DNA of 64,000 bases, taken from positions 39,251,183 to 39,315,182 of the forward strand of contig CM065377.1 in NCBI GenBank assembly GCA_033060915.1, given 5' to 3'. Of the stretch, positions 26,450-38,019 are shown piece by piece (the first letter of the stretch is position 1; each line of letters starts with the position of its first letter). The position numbers and the translations under genes are program-made. Under the pieces are notes generated by a model that worked only from the letters and a program-made list of their open reading frames with translations, had not been told where the DNA came from and ran no database searches. Source of the stretch: Euryodendron excelsum. Its lineage: Eukaryota > Streptophyta > Magnoliopsida > Ericales > Pentaphylacaceae.

Positions 26450-26769
26450 AATAATTATTATAATAAGAGAATATTAATATAGGTATCAAATTATAATTTT
26501 GTGAACATATGCAAGTTACATGTCAATTTTTCATTCACTTTCCAAACTGATTACTGATAGAGGGGATTGATTGGTGCAAATTGATTGTTTAGGGAGTTAA
26601 TACGTTACATTTTAGAGTTTAGTGGTATTGAGTGATATATGTCACATAGTTCAAGGGATGTGTTTGTGATTAATCCTATTTTCTTTTCGATCTTTATTTT
26701 TTGATGAACAATTTGTTATCACATTTTGTTAAACATAGAAATCCCATCTTTACTTTAATCACAATCTAC

Positions 26770-26999
26770 TTTATTTTATTTTATTTGTTTTGAAAAGAGG
26801 CATACAACCAAAACAACAAAACAAAAAACTAAAGAACAAAGCCTTGTCTTCGTGTGCCAACCTTTGAAGATTAGCTGGAAAGAAGGATCAGCTCAAACTA
26901 AATATGAAAAACCTTCGAGGACATCTAGTGAGCCACCGAATTAGCTTGCCACCCACATCAAGCAAAAGACCAGTTAAAGGAAGGTTTCCATATAGCAAC
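26770..26999 (-). pseudogene. 3' end of a decayed L1-type LINE (split part)
   Basis: On the minus strand this is the continuation of the RNase H frame broken at 34201: IWKPSFNWSFA, a stop, then CGWQANSVAH, which is the end of the LINE-associated RNase H domain (the usual Q/R-ANSVAH box). It ends in an A-rich tract on the minus strand (26770-26790), as expected of a LINE 3' end. The LTR retrotransposon at 27000-34200 separates it from the rest. Confidence 0.75.
26995..26999 (+). repeat. Target-site duplication of the copia element, left copy
   Basis: GCAAC; repeated at 34201-34205. Five bases is the usual length for an LTR retrotransposon. Confidence 0.9.
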
Positions 27000-28233
27000 C
27001 GTAAGTTTATGTAATTGACTAAATTTCATGACACATCTTGTTTGATGTATTTTGGGGACTTGAGTTATCCATCACAAGCATTTGAAAGACATTTCATGCT
27101 TATTCGTGCAAGCTCAGGCTAAGAGAGATTTATATGATACTTTTTGGCTTTTGTAAGGGACTTCGAGAGATGTCGATAGAGTTTGAGGGATCTCGAGGGT
27201 AAAAAACAATGTGTTGGTGTGCATAGGTTCTCTTGTAGTTGATTTTTAACCATGATACAGTTCGAATTTGAAAAGGCTCATTAGAGGAAAAGTTGTAGAT
27301 TTTTCAGTCTTCTTTCCAGAAAACTTTGAATCTTATCAATCCGACATCTAAATAAAAGTTATGAACTTTGCGGGATCCTCACGGGAACAAATAGTGAGCA
27401 TGCAAATCTGGGATTGAGCTCACATGATGCTTGCTGGACCTCGCAGGAGCGAGTTGTGCGAAATTTGGAACCTCGAAAATCACGCCGCTAAGGTTTTTTT
27501 TTTTTGCATATTTAAGACCCATCACACTTTCCAAGACCCAAGATCTGAGCCGCCACATTCAAAACTCTTCAGGAGAAGTTTTTCCCATCTTTAAAAAGGG
27601 TGGAAAACAAGTTGAAGGAGGCCAAAACACCTTTGAAAGAATTGATTGTCCAATTGCTTAAGATTCAAAGGATTTTTATGAGAGCAAGGCTACTGAGAAA
27701 AAGAATTTAAAGGTTTCTACATACCTTGAAGCGGCTCTCGACTAGATTCTTAGCAAGATCAACCTTCATCCTTGATTAGTTGATGTCTTGGAGGAATTCA
27801 AGATGGTGGTGGATTTGAGTACAACTCTTGGAGGATTCTGGAGGTGTTGTGGAGTTTGACACTCAATCAAGCATCGAAGAATTGTATCAAGGGATAGATA
27901 CATGATCGTGGGATTCGATCAATACAAGAAGAGCACACTCGCAAGCACATGGATTCGGCACCTGTGGATTGGGAGTATATAGGGTTGGGTTGCAAGTTGG
28001 CTTTTTTGTATTCTTTCTTGATAGTGCTTGATTAGCTGGACTAGGTCCCGTGGTTTTTTCCACTTTGAGTTTTCACTTAAAAATCGTGTGTCTTGTTTGT
28101 GTGTGATTGCTTTCATATTTACTTTTGGCATACGTATAGGGTTAAAATTGATTTGTTGAATTGTGACCAATCTAAGCAACCCTTCAAAAGGTATTTTGGC
28201 AAATCCATATATTCAGGTTATTTATTTTTAACA
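27000..28233 (+). repeat. 5' LTR
   Basis: Starts GTAAGTTTATGTAATTG and ends in TTTTTAACA just before the primer-binding site. It matches 31474-34200 apart from the insertion in that copy. Confidence 0.9.
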
Positions 28234-28235
28234 AT

Positions 28236-28247
28236 TGGTATCAGAGC
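28236..28247 (+). other. Primer-binding site (initiator Met-tRNA)
   Basis: TGGTATCAGAGC, the complement of the 3' end of plant initiator Met-tRNA, two bases after the 5' LTR. Confidence 0.95.
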
Positions 28248-28322
28248 GGGCACTCAAAAACTGATTTTTTTTTTTTTAAAAGTTTTTGTTTTACAAGAGA
28301 GAGATCCTTAATTTCTGAATAC

Positions 28323-29967
28323 ATGGATTTTCTAAGTAAGGGTTTGTCTATCATGAGTCCTCCTTTGTTAGATGGTTCTAACTATTCTTATTGGAAACCA
28401 CGTATGAGAACCTTCATTAAATCTATTGATGAATGTGCTTGGATACCCATTGAGAATGGTTGCTGTCTCCCCATGATTGTTGTAGATAGCAAGATTATTC
28501 CTAAACCTCAAGAACAATGGAGTGACAATAATTTGGAAAAGTATGTTTGAAACAGTAAGGCTATCAATATCATCTTTAACAGTGTAACATCTGAGGATTT
28601 AAGTCATATATGTATGTGTGAGACTGCTAAAGAAGCATGGGACATTCTTAAAATTGTTTATGAAAATTCTCAAAGTATAATTGCTTGTACTGCATGTGCA
28701 TCTATATCTGAGACTATAGGGACATCCACTGATGAATGTAATGAAGAGTCTAAATATTATGCTGCATTCAATCCATCTTTTCATGAACACATAGTGTCAT
28801 CTTCAAATGCATGTAATACTTCTAATTCTAAGTGTGATAGTGTTGATGATCCTAGTGAGTCCCATGAGTTTAGTCAAAGTGACTCAGATGATTATGATGG
28901 CCATGAGAATGGTGAGGAAGATGATATTCATGAAGCATATGATAAAATGTATAAGATGTGTCTCAAATTGACTAGAAAAAATAAGTCAATTGATAAGGAA
29001 AGAGACACTCTTAAACAAAAGGCCTATGAATATGCTACTCTCATTGAGAAATTGAAGTTTAATAGGGTCACTTCATTTGAAAAGGTCACTACACTTCAAA
29101 AAGAAATTGCATGAATGTATTGAGACCAATAAAGGCCTTAAGGGGAAGGTATCTACACTTGAGTCTAACTTTTTAAAATCTAATGATACTCTCAAGAAAA
29201 TAAATGCAGGTTCTAAGAAAATTGATGAAATTTGGAATGCTCAAAGAAGAGCTTATGATAAGGCTGAAATTGGATACATTGAGAAGGCTTCTTCATCTTC
29301 CTAACAGGTAAGCATGCCTAATTTTACAAGGGCTCAAGTTAAGTCTTTAATACCCTATGTGGCTAAGCATATTAAGGCTATACCCTCATGCCACCATTGT
29401 GGAACTAAAGGGCACATTAGACCTCATTGTCCTAATTTAAATGCCAAGGTTGTGAGTTCCAAAAAGAACACCACCACACATGCACGTGTTGTGCCTAATG
29501 TTGAGACCAGGCCTACTAAATTTGTTCCTAATTGTCATCACTGTGGTGTTAAGGGTCATATTCGGCCTTATTGCCCTAGATTGGAGATGAAGGATGTTCC
29601 TTCCAAATTCATCACCTCTTATGTTAAGCCTAAACATTATAAGGATGTTCAATCTTCGAAGTTTAATCCTAGGTGTCATTACTGTGGTGTGTTTGGTCAT
29701 ATTAGACCTTATTGTCGTAAATTGAATAGGATTTCTAGATCCTATACTCACCAACAACCTAGGAATGGCTATGAGAGGTTGGAAAATCAGGTTAGAGTCC
29801 TCACTGATCATGTGAATAAATCTACATCAAAGCCAAGACCAAGGACTACACCCATACCTCATGAGGTTATTGATAAACCTAAGATGACTACTATGTGGGT
29901 GAGAAAATCTGATTTGGAATTTTTAATAACCCCTAAGAAATTTGTAGGGTCAAGTCTTGTGGTATAA
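28323..29967 (+). pseudogene. Copia-type gag with three zinc knuckles, broken
   Basis: Structural Gag protein of the element. It begins MDFLSKG with a PPLLDGSNYSYWKPRMRTF block, the usual N-terminus of SIRE/Maximus-type gag. The frame has a TGA at 28548, continues through CETAKEAWDIL and an acidic, coiled-coil-prone stretch, shifts frame near 29080-29110, and has a TAA at 29302. The last part (29314-29967) carries three CCHC knuckles, CHHCGTKGHIRPHC, CHHCGVKGHIRPYC and CHYCGVFGHIRPYC, at residues 26, 74 and 121 of that segment. The middle of gag appears shortened against relatives. No pol frame follows. It cannot make a full Gag. Confidence 0.85.
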
Positions 29968-31461
29968 AAGTTATTTGTGACATAATCTAGGATTTTTGTG
30001 CTGTATACTTATTTTGTTTTTCTTGAATTATGATCATATTTGTATGTCTAATTTTTTTATTTTCTTCAAGTTATTGGAAAACATAAAAAAATTAAAAAAA
30101 GAAAAAAAACCAAAAAATTTTTGTTATTGTTTGTCTTGGTTTAGTTGTGCTAGTCATTGACTTAAAACATTCCCCATGTGTTGATTGATGTAATGGCATG
30201 TTTAAGGTTGAATCTTGTGTGCTTCTTTGATTGCATTATGATGAGTTAATAGTTTTGGTGATCATTATTATACTTGTGATTCATGTTTAAAAGGTGCATT
30301 CCTAATGAGATCTCTTAGAATATGGAATCTGCCTTTTATGATCCGCCCATAGCACACATCATGGTTGAAACCTCTTGAGGATTCTAATGTATATCCTTGA
30401 TGGAAAGGGCTACCAGTGAGTGTGAGTGCAGCTACCATTGCTATGTGACAAGAGGAGAAGGCTACCAGCTCATGTGTGTGAAAGCGACCATCTCTTTGTA
30501 TCTCTTGGTCTCATTCTTGGAGAGATAGGGTTGGATATTCATTGAATATGTTTAAGAGTTGTGCTAATAAAAAAAAAGAATATAAAAAGGTGGGGGGGGG
30601 GGGGAACGAGAATTCTTGAAAATTGAGAATGAGATGAGATGGGTTTGACTTCTATGTCTTGATCTTATTGATGTGATTCTTCATAATGGGCTATTTTTGA
30701 TCTTGTCTAGGGTCTATATTCTCATTGATCTAATTGGAGTACTTGCATCATCATACATTGTCATGGATATGCTTTTGATCACCTCATGACCAATTGTTCT
30801 CATTTTTGTGCGATCTTTAAGCATATTTGATGTTGATTTTTTTTACGCTATGGTCATCATGAGACTCATGGGTTATATTTTGTATTTTGATGATAAGCAT
30901 GCTGGCGTTAAGACATCGTTTCTGTAAAAATACCCTGATTTTGTTTTGTTAAAGGCTAGTCCAGTTTTTACTTGTTTTTTTGCATGAACGATATTCTTCT
31001 TTTGAGCATATCTCTATTTTGTCCTTGGTTGTGTGGTTGTTTGATAATTCTTTATCATTTGGAGACATCAAGGGGGAGAGAAAATCTATGTGCTTATATG
31101 TTATGTAGAAAGAGAATACATTAAGGGGAAGCAATTGTGTTTATATCTATTGGTCATGTTTATATCTATTAGTTATTTTCTCTCACTTCCTGTGCTTCCT
31201 TGTTAATTTGTTCCAAAAGGGGGAGAGAATCTATGCTTGCTTGATGTTTGATATATATACTTGTTCTCTTGATACCATGTAATTGATGGTATTTTTGTCT
31301 CTTAGTTATTTAATGTGTGCAGGTACAAGAGTTTGGGATGCTTGTTGTTTGATAAACATCGAGGTGCTTGTGATTGGGGTGTTTGTGTATTTTTTCCTTA
31401 TTGTTTTCTTTCCCTGTAATGGTTGTGTCGTGTAGCATAGGGTTTTGGTCACGAAATTACC
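29968..31461 (+). other. Internal non-coding region of the copia element
   Basis: No integrase, reverse transcriptase or RNase H motif is visible in any frame. It contains a homopolymer G run (30592-30604) and two AAGGGGGAGAG-like purine tracts (about 31070-31080 and 31218-31227) before the final polypurine tract. Such repeated purine tracts are typical downstream of pol in SIRE-type elements. Confidence 0.65.
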
Positions 31462-31473
31462 AAAGAGGGAGAA
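31462..31473 (+). other. Polypurine tract
   Basis: AAAGAGGGAGAA directly before the TG that opens the 3' LTR; the plus-strand priming site. Confidence 0.85.
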
Positions 31474-34200
31474 TGTAAGTTTATGTAATTGGCTAAATTT
31501 TGTGACACGTCTTGTTTGATGTATTTTGGAGACTTGAGTTATCAATCATAAGCATTCGAAAGAGATTTCATGCTTATTCGTGCAAGCTCAGGTTAAGAGA
31601 GACTTGTCCGATACTTTTTGGCTTTTGTAGGGGACTTCGAGAGATGTCGATGGAGTTCGAGGGATCCTGAGGGTAAAAAACAGTGTGCTGGTGTGCATGG
31701 GTTCTCTTGTAGCTGATTTTTAACCATGATTCAGTTTGAATTTGAAAAGGCTCATTAGTGGAAAAGTTGTAAATCTTCAAGTTTTCTTTTCAAAGAATTT
31801 TGAATCTCATCAATTCGACATCTAAGTAAAAAGTTATGGACTTCGCGGGATCCTTACGGGATGTCGCGGGAAAAAACAGTGAGCATGCAAATTTGGTTTG
31901 AGTTATAAACTATTGCAATGAAAATAAAGACAATTAACATTAGACAATTAAATTAAAGCAAAATGAAAATAGAATTAAAACAATTAAAAGGGAATTGGGC
32001 TTAAATGATCCAACTACTCAATTTCATTCAAGGTTTCCAATAGGGTTTATAACTCAAATCAAACACAACTTTTAAGTATGTTTGATTAAGAGGATTTAGC
32101 TTTGAAAATCGATTATTCTGAAGCAATTGAAATTAGATACATGTTCAATGAGGAATCAAAGGTTAATACCATCGATTCAACTTAGTCAATACCAAATTTG
32201 TGGTTTGTGCATTGATTACCCAAACATAGTCAATAACTTAGGTTTTCTAAGGCATCTTCAATCAATTTGTGAGAATGAATTCTAGCAATTGTGGAGTATT
32301 TGTCTAGTCAATGGTCCTAAATTAAAATCATCGATTTGGGTGATGAAAATCTCCAAACTTAGTTAATAATTCAAAGTTTTCTAAAATTCTACATCTAATT
32401 ACTAGAAATTTAAATTCTAGGAAAGTATGGCAATTAATTCATAAGGTACCTCCATTGAATTCCTTGGATTATTTGAGTGATTTTCACATTTGAACCCAAT
32501 CTAAAAACTAGCTAATTAAACTCAGAATAAAATCATGAAAAATAGAAACAAAACATGTAAAGATTTAAGCTAAAAATTACTTAAAATTAAAGAGTGTTTG
32601 GCTATAAGGAAAATAAAGAAAAATACAAGAGAGTGAAAGAAAATACAATACAATCAAAGAAAACTACAAGTTTTACATTTATACTACAATTACAAAGCTA
32701 AATCTAAGCTAAAACTAAAGAAAAATAAAAAAACCAACCTCTTGGGAGCTTTTCCCACCGTCCCCTTGCTCAAAACTAACCCTCACTACTCAAAAAACTT
32801 ACCCAAAAAAGCCCTAAAAACACAGCTTTGGACGCAAAAAATGTATTCTGGATGAACAGTAACTGTCCGAATGGTCACTAGACGGTGCGTTTGACGGCTG
32901 TCTAAAGTACGTTCGGATGGGTACTATTCACCGTCTGGACGCACTATTCGGACGGTTACTGTTCACCATCCAATGAGCAGTACCGTTTGAATGGTGAACA
33001 CTATCGTTCAAACGCACACTTTAGGCGGATACTATTTACCACTATTCAACACAGCAACTTTCTAACTCGATTTTGACCACCTTAGAGCTCGATTCAGCCG
33101 ATACACAGAGAAAAAGTTGTAGCTCTTGAAGTCTTCTTTCTAATGACACAAAAATCAGCTTAATCGGATATCGGAGTGAGAAGTTATGGTCAAAATACCA
33201 ACATAGGTTGGACTTCTCTTCACTGGTTTGCTCGTTTTGAACCTGCTTTGATCATTCTTTGTGTCTATTTGCATTTATTAGCTCTTATAACCTACAAAAC
33301 ACACAAGAAACACAATAAATCGAATATAAAACTAAATTAAGACAATAAACTACAATCTAAGTCTAACAAGGTGCGAATTAAGGGCTTTTGATTACACTTT
33401 TATGGTGTAATCAGTGGAAGCGAGCTGTGCGAAATCTGGAATCTCAGGAATCACGCCGCTAGGGTTTTTTTTGCCTATTTAAGACCCAACACACTTTTCA
33501 AGACCCAAGATCCGAGCCGCCACATTCAAAACTCTTTAGGAGAAGTGTTTCCCATCTTCAAAAAGGGTGGAAAACAAGTTGAAGGAGGCCAAAACATCTT
33601 TGAAAGAATTGATTGTTCAATTGCTTAAGATTCAAAGGATTTTTGTGAGAGCAAGGCTACTAAGAAAAAGAATCTAAAGGTTTCTACATACCTTGAAGAG
33701 GCTCTCAACTAGATTCTTAGCAAGATCAACCTTCATCCTTGATTGGTTGTTGTCTTGGAAGAGTTCAAGACGGTGGTAGATTTGAATATAGCTCTTGGAG
33801 GATTCCGGAGGTGTCGTGGAGTTTGACACTCATTCAAGCATCGAAGAATCGCATCAAGGGATAGATACGTGATCGTGGGATTTGATCAATACAAGAAGAG
33901 CACACCCGCAAGCATATGGATTCGACACCCGTAGATTGGGAGTATCTAGGGTTGGGTTGTAAGTTGGCTCTTTTGTATTCTTTCTTGATAGTGCTTGGTT
34001 GGCTGGACTAGATCCCGTGGTTTTTTTCCACTTTGGGTTTCCACACAAAAATCGTGTGTCTTGTTTGTGTGTGATTGCTTTCATATTTACTTTTGACATA
34101 CTTATAGGGTTAAAATCGATTTGTTGAATTGTGACCAATCTAAGCAACCCTTCAAAAGGCATTTTGGCAAATCCATATATTCAGGTTATTTATTTTTTCA
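31474..34200 (+). repeat. 3' LTR, interrupted by a nested insertion
   Basis: Homologous to the 5' LTR at 31474 to about 31900 and from about 33414 to 34200, ending CA just before the GCAAC duplication. The inner 1.5 kb is foreign. Confidence 0.9.
31900..33413 (-). mobile_element. LTR-like insertion inside the 3' LTR
   Basis: Absent from the 5' LTR. Read on the minus strand it starts TGATTACACCATAAAAGTG, with an internal TGATTACAC/GTGTAATCA inverted pair, and ends near TAACTCA, as a solo LTR would. It has no coding capacity. A patch at about 32866-33050 repeats motifs such as ACTGTTCACC, TTCGGACGG and CGTTTGA. About 35 bp of the original LTR is missing at the site, and I could not find a matching 5 bp duplication, so the exact ends are uncertain by about ten bases. 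Confidence 0.65.
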
Positions 34201-35060
34201 GCAACATCATTAACCATAGCCTTCACTTTCCAAAGGCAAATCTTTGGTGATTGGGAGAGCATAGGAATGATGTTCTTAGCATCAGTTTCGAAGATAGAAT
34301 CTTTCACCCCCAAAGCCACTACCATCAAGCAAGTTACTCTTATAGCCCAAGCCTCAGCAGCCAAAGTAGATGACACCTTAATTCTTCCAAAATTCGTAGT
34401 GCAAACTGCACTTAAATTATTTCTCAACATCACAGCATAGGCAACTTTCTTGCTAGGAAGAGAGAACGCGCCATCGCAATTAAACTTGAAAAAATCAGGA
34501 GGGGAAGGGGACCAACGAGGAGAAGAAACTGGGAGCTCCTCTATTCTGTGCTTCCGAACCTTACAAAGCTAAAAGAAAGTCTTCAGAGGCTAAACTTTAG
34601 CTTTGTCAATAGTAACAGAAGGATTGAGAGGAACACCATTGAAAACATAATCATTCCTTGATTTTCATATAGCCCAGTATAGGTTAGCTATAAGGGCATA
34701 TAATCTGAAATTAAAGATGGTTGTATCTAAGGAAAGGAGGATCTTTTCAAACCATTTTACTGACTTAGAAACTACTTCCCCATTCACTAAGTAGGAGAGG
34801 GAGCTCTGAACCACACAGGTCTTATCAAGTCACACCGAAATAGCAAATGCTCAATAGATTTTGGTTCTTTGTGGCAGATTGTGCACAAAGGGGTCACAAC
34901 TACATTTGCGATGATGAAGATTTGGTAGCCATAATATATTTGATGACTTTTCAAAAGAAGTGCCTAACCTTAGGAAGACAAGGGAGGTGCCACACCTCAA
35001 CAAGAACTTATAATTGGGGACCGACAAATTGTCAAAACAACTATTGTTATCGATACCATA
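34201..35060 (-). pseudogene. L1-type LINE remnant: RT zinc-binding and RNase H regions
   Basis: Minus-strand frames read IYYGYQIF, CTICHKEPKSIEHLLFRC and RPVWF (the zf-RVT domain after LINE reverse transcriptase), then FNCDGAFS and MLRNNLSAVCTTNFG, STLAAEAWAIRV and FETDAKNI of a plant LINE RNase H domain. Stops and shifts break it. No upstream endonuclease or reverse transcriptase is seen, so it is 5' truncated, as LINE copies usually are. At 34205 the frame is cut by the copia element and resumes at 26999. GCAAC at 34201-34205 is the right target duplication. Confidence 0.8.
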
Positions 35061-35480
35061 TTAAACCAAAAGCAAATGAACTCAAAGAGCACCTCTGAGA
35101 GTGAGACATTGTATTGTGTCTAGGTAGCGATTGGACAGAAATGCTCAAATGTGGCACAATTAGTTCAAATTCTTTAAGAAGTGAATGCTTTGGAATATTT
35201 CATTCTTGTAGCAGCCACCGCTTAGATTGTCATTGGCTTTGGAAAGTAAGAAAAAGACATTTAAGCCTAGTCCTTCTTTCTCTCCTTCAGCCAATCTCTG
35301 GAAAAATTCGAATGAATTTCATAATAAGCTTGAAATTTCAAATTGTAAAATTGTAGCTCAAGAACATGAAATTATCACAAAAACTTGTAGCTTTGCGAGT
35401 GCTATCAAGTGAGTTCGAGAAATTTCATGCGAATATCTCAGTATTTATAGTCTCCCTCCCCCACTCAACTCAACTCAACC

Positions 35481-35538
<58 letters not shown>

Positions 35539-36632
35539 TTCTTTCTATTTTGGATATTTCTCAACATTATGTCTCCTCATACAAAGTCTCTTTGGGTTCT
35601 TTCTTCCTGGGATCATAGTTCAACAATGAAAATTATGTGATGTTACTGCCATGTCCCCTTCCCAACCTAACACAAAAACACATCGAGAGATATTGAGAGC
35701 ATTAACGCAATAATTTAATTGAATGTCCAAAACAGCTAATTACAAAATAAAGTTTAGGATTCTTTTTCCTGAGGTTCCATGGTCTTGATAATCAAAGATT
35801 TGGAACCTACACAACTACCGCTTCTAAAATATTTAGATATTTTGAGAGAGAGAGAGAGAGAGATTCTAAACTATTTAAATATTGGAAGGACTAAATCTTG
35901 ATCTATGCATAAGGAAAGGCAAGCCTAGAAGTACAAAACTAAAATTTAATAACATATTAAAGTTGTTACAAGAACCAAAGTTCTAGATTCATCGAACAGA
36001 GTTCCAAAGAATCTAGTTATTGTAACTCAAAATTAGAAAAAAAAAGAAAAAAAAAGAAGAGAATGAATATATACCAAAAACATAATAGAAACGTAACAAA
36101 AAACTAGACAAAAACACTGATAAGACAGGACAAAAACAGGCGAAATGAAATTTAGAAGGTGGAAGCACTCCCATTTGCCTTCAGATTCCATAGCATTCAG
36201 GTAAATCTAATACGGTTCAAGCTCAGCAGTTGCGAGTATTTTGTAGTCATTTTTCTTGTAGTGTGTGTTTTATGAAACATCACAAGCCCACATTTAAAAT
36301 TATTATGCTAATATCAGAAAGTACAACATCGTGTAACTAAAGGGTGATTTGAGAGAAAATGCATCAAGACTAAGGAAAAATAGTAAATACACATCATACC
36401 CTATTCTTGATGTAGTCAATTGAAAATATTAAAAAAATATACATCATATCCTATGAAATTGAAAATGATATCCCAAAAGAATATTCTTGTCACAAGTACT
36501 AAAATGTTCTAATTGATAAATTTAAACTCATGCTATTGCATCTACCAAAAAATCTAACTTTATTCTTGAAGAACATTGTAAGTACATTCCACATATTCTT
36601 CTTGTACATTCCAACTGATATCCCTGGTTGAA
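35061..36632. other. Intergenic region with poly(C) tract
   Basis: No gene is supported. It contains a 51 bp cytosine run (35482-35532), a GA microsatellite near 35845-35862, and from 36010 the segment that is duplicated at 15139-15430 and 25690-26190. Confidence 0.6.
35482..35532 (+). repeat. 51 bp poly(C) homopolymer
   Basis: An uninterrupted run of 51 cytosines, preceded by CAACTCAACTCAACCA and followed by a T-rich tract. Runs of C or G this long are very rare in plant DNA; length may be uncertain because polymerases and sequencers slip here. Confidence 0.9.
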
Positions 36633-37244
36633 CTAATAGAGCATGTCTCTATCACATTGAGAAAAAATTCCTGACCCACAGGTGGAATGAATCATATCAG
36701 CCAACAGGGGGAACTGCAAAAATGCAAATAATGTTACTGGTATACAAGCTGTTAGCGCCACTGGGATGACAACCCATGCTAGTTGATGGCCAAGTACAAT
36801 GAAAAAGGTTGCACTAAAAGCTACAAGCATGGATGCTATAGAGAAGAAGAGGGTTGTAAGACCAATAATCAATCTCTTTGGTAAGGACTCAAGGAAATCT
36901 TCTTCTGCATACCGTGAAGTCAGGACGGACAGGAACACGAGTATAGAGGTGACTGAGGAGAATAATGCAAATGCATCTGATATGGCAAAAACTATGAATG
37001 ACTTGGCTTGAAGAAAAATTGGGGCGCCTTTGTTATCATTGCCTCCTGGTACAGTAAAAAATGCAGCAAACATTACAGTGGTAATAAGCGTAGCCACAAG
37101 CATACATGATAAGGCAGTGCCCTTCATCCACCTTTCCTCAGCTTTTACTAATCCCTTGTGCTCCTCAGTAAACAACATACGAGGTGTTCGTCCTTCCATG
37201 TCTCTCATCTCCTTATATGATGGTTGTACATTCTTCTCGACTTC
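36633..37244 (-). CDS. Last exon of the ankyrin gene: PGG domain with transmembrane helices
   Basis: Open from the acceptor at 37245/37246 (EVEKNVQPSYKEM) to the stop at 36633. It holds the PGG motif (FFTVPGGND) after the first hydrophobic segment, then three more hydrophobic segments and SRYAEEDFLESLPKRL between them, the layout of the PGG domain that anchors this family in membranes. No lesion in this exon. Confidence 0.85.
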   Translation of the reverse strand, partial: EVEKNVQPSYKEMRDMEGRTPRMLFTEEHKGLVKAEERWMKGTALSCMLVATLITTVMFAAFFTVPGGNDNKGAPIFLQAKSFIVFAISDAFALFSSVTSILVFLSVLTSRYAEEDFLESLPKRLIIGLTTLFFSIASMLVAFSATFFIVLGHQLAWVVIPVALTACIPVTLFAFLQFPLLADMIHSTCGSGIFSQCDRDMLY

Positions 37245-37960
37245 CTTTTAATATTAACGAAAATTTATTCGATATACAAACAAATTTGACCATTTCATCT
37301 AACAGCTTAAGCAGTTAAAAGATTAGAGAGAACATTAATTTGAACACAACTTTACAGTTACCTTAAACCATAATGGTTCTCGTTGCATTTGAAGTGCAGC
37401 TCCAGAGACAATATTAAGTCGATTCGACTTAATATAAAATGTTCGTATCACTTGTATCTATATAAGAAGTAATTAAATCCTTGTGACCTCCAATGTCATA
37501 AATAAGATTGTAGATCTTTTCTTGGCGATGCATGACTGCAATGTGAAAAATGCTACGACTTTCCTCATCAACCTTCCAAATTAGATCAGGGTAAGAATGA
37601 ACAAGCTGAAAAACAAACTCAAAGTTTCCAGACTCAGCAGCAACAAATAATGGTCGTGTAGGGCTCTTAAGTAAGTTTCCAATTTGTGCATCATCCAACA
37701 ACAATATTTGTGCCCAAAGACGTTTCACCAGCTCTAGATATTGCATGTCTAGTAGTTTCTTGTCATGTACTTGCTTGATTCCTAGCATCCGAGGAAAGTA
37801 AGTTAACTTTAAATTTTTTTAAAGATGATGTAAGAAGATATAGATAGGTGACCTACCTAAAGCTTCTTCTGCATACCAAAGTAGCCTTCTGAAGAAGACA
37901 CTTGCTGCAATTCCAAGCACAACATTTGATTAATATATTAAGACTATCTGTTTGTTGTTT

Positions 37961-37962
<2 letters not shown>

Positions 37963-38018
<56 letters not shown>
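37963..38018. repeat. (GA)28 microsatellite
   Basis: A perfect 56 bp GA run within the ankyrin gene; CT on the gene's sense strand. Confidence 0.95.

Positions 38019-38019
<1 letters not shown>

Larger units (their letters stand above)
27000..34200 (+). mobile_element. Non-autonomous gag-only LTR retrotransposon (copia, SIRE/Maximus-like)
   Basis: The 5' LTR is 27000-28233 (1,234 bp); its first base has changed so it opens CGTAAG instead of TGTAAG. The primer-binding site for initiator Met-tRNA (TGGTATCAGAGC) lies at 28236-28247, a gag pseudogene at 28323-29967, a polypurine tract at 31462-31473 and the 3' LTR at 31474-34200. GCAAC target duplications flank it. Integrase, reverse transcriptase and protease are all absent: between gag and the polypurine tract there is only about 1.5 kb of non-coding DNA. 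The 3' LTR is lengthened by about 1.5 kb of inserted sequence. A short LTR comparison shows about one difference per eleven bases, so the insertion is old. It needed proteins from a relative to move. Confidence 0.9.

Noticed and set aside
33854..34162. Minus-strand frame in the copia 3' LTR, also seen at 27919-28179
   Set aside because: The same frame occurs in both LTRs, antisense to the element, with no domain; it is LTR sequence and not a gene.
35366..35629. Frame encoding a polyproline run
   Set aside because: Produced by the poly(C) tract.
36799..37251. Plus-strand frames over the PGG exon
   Set aside because: Antisense shadows of the ankyrin gene.
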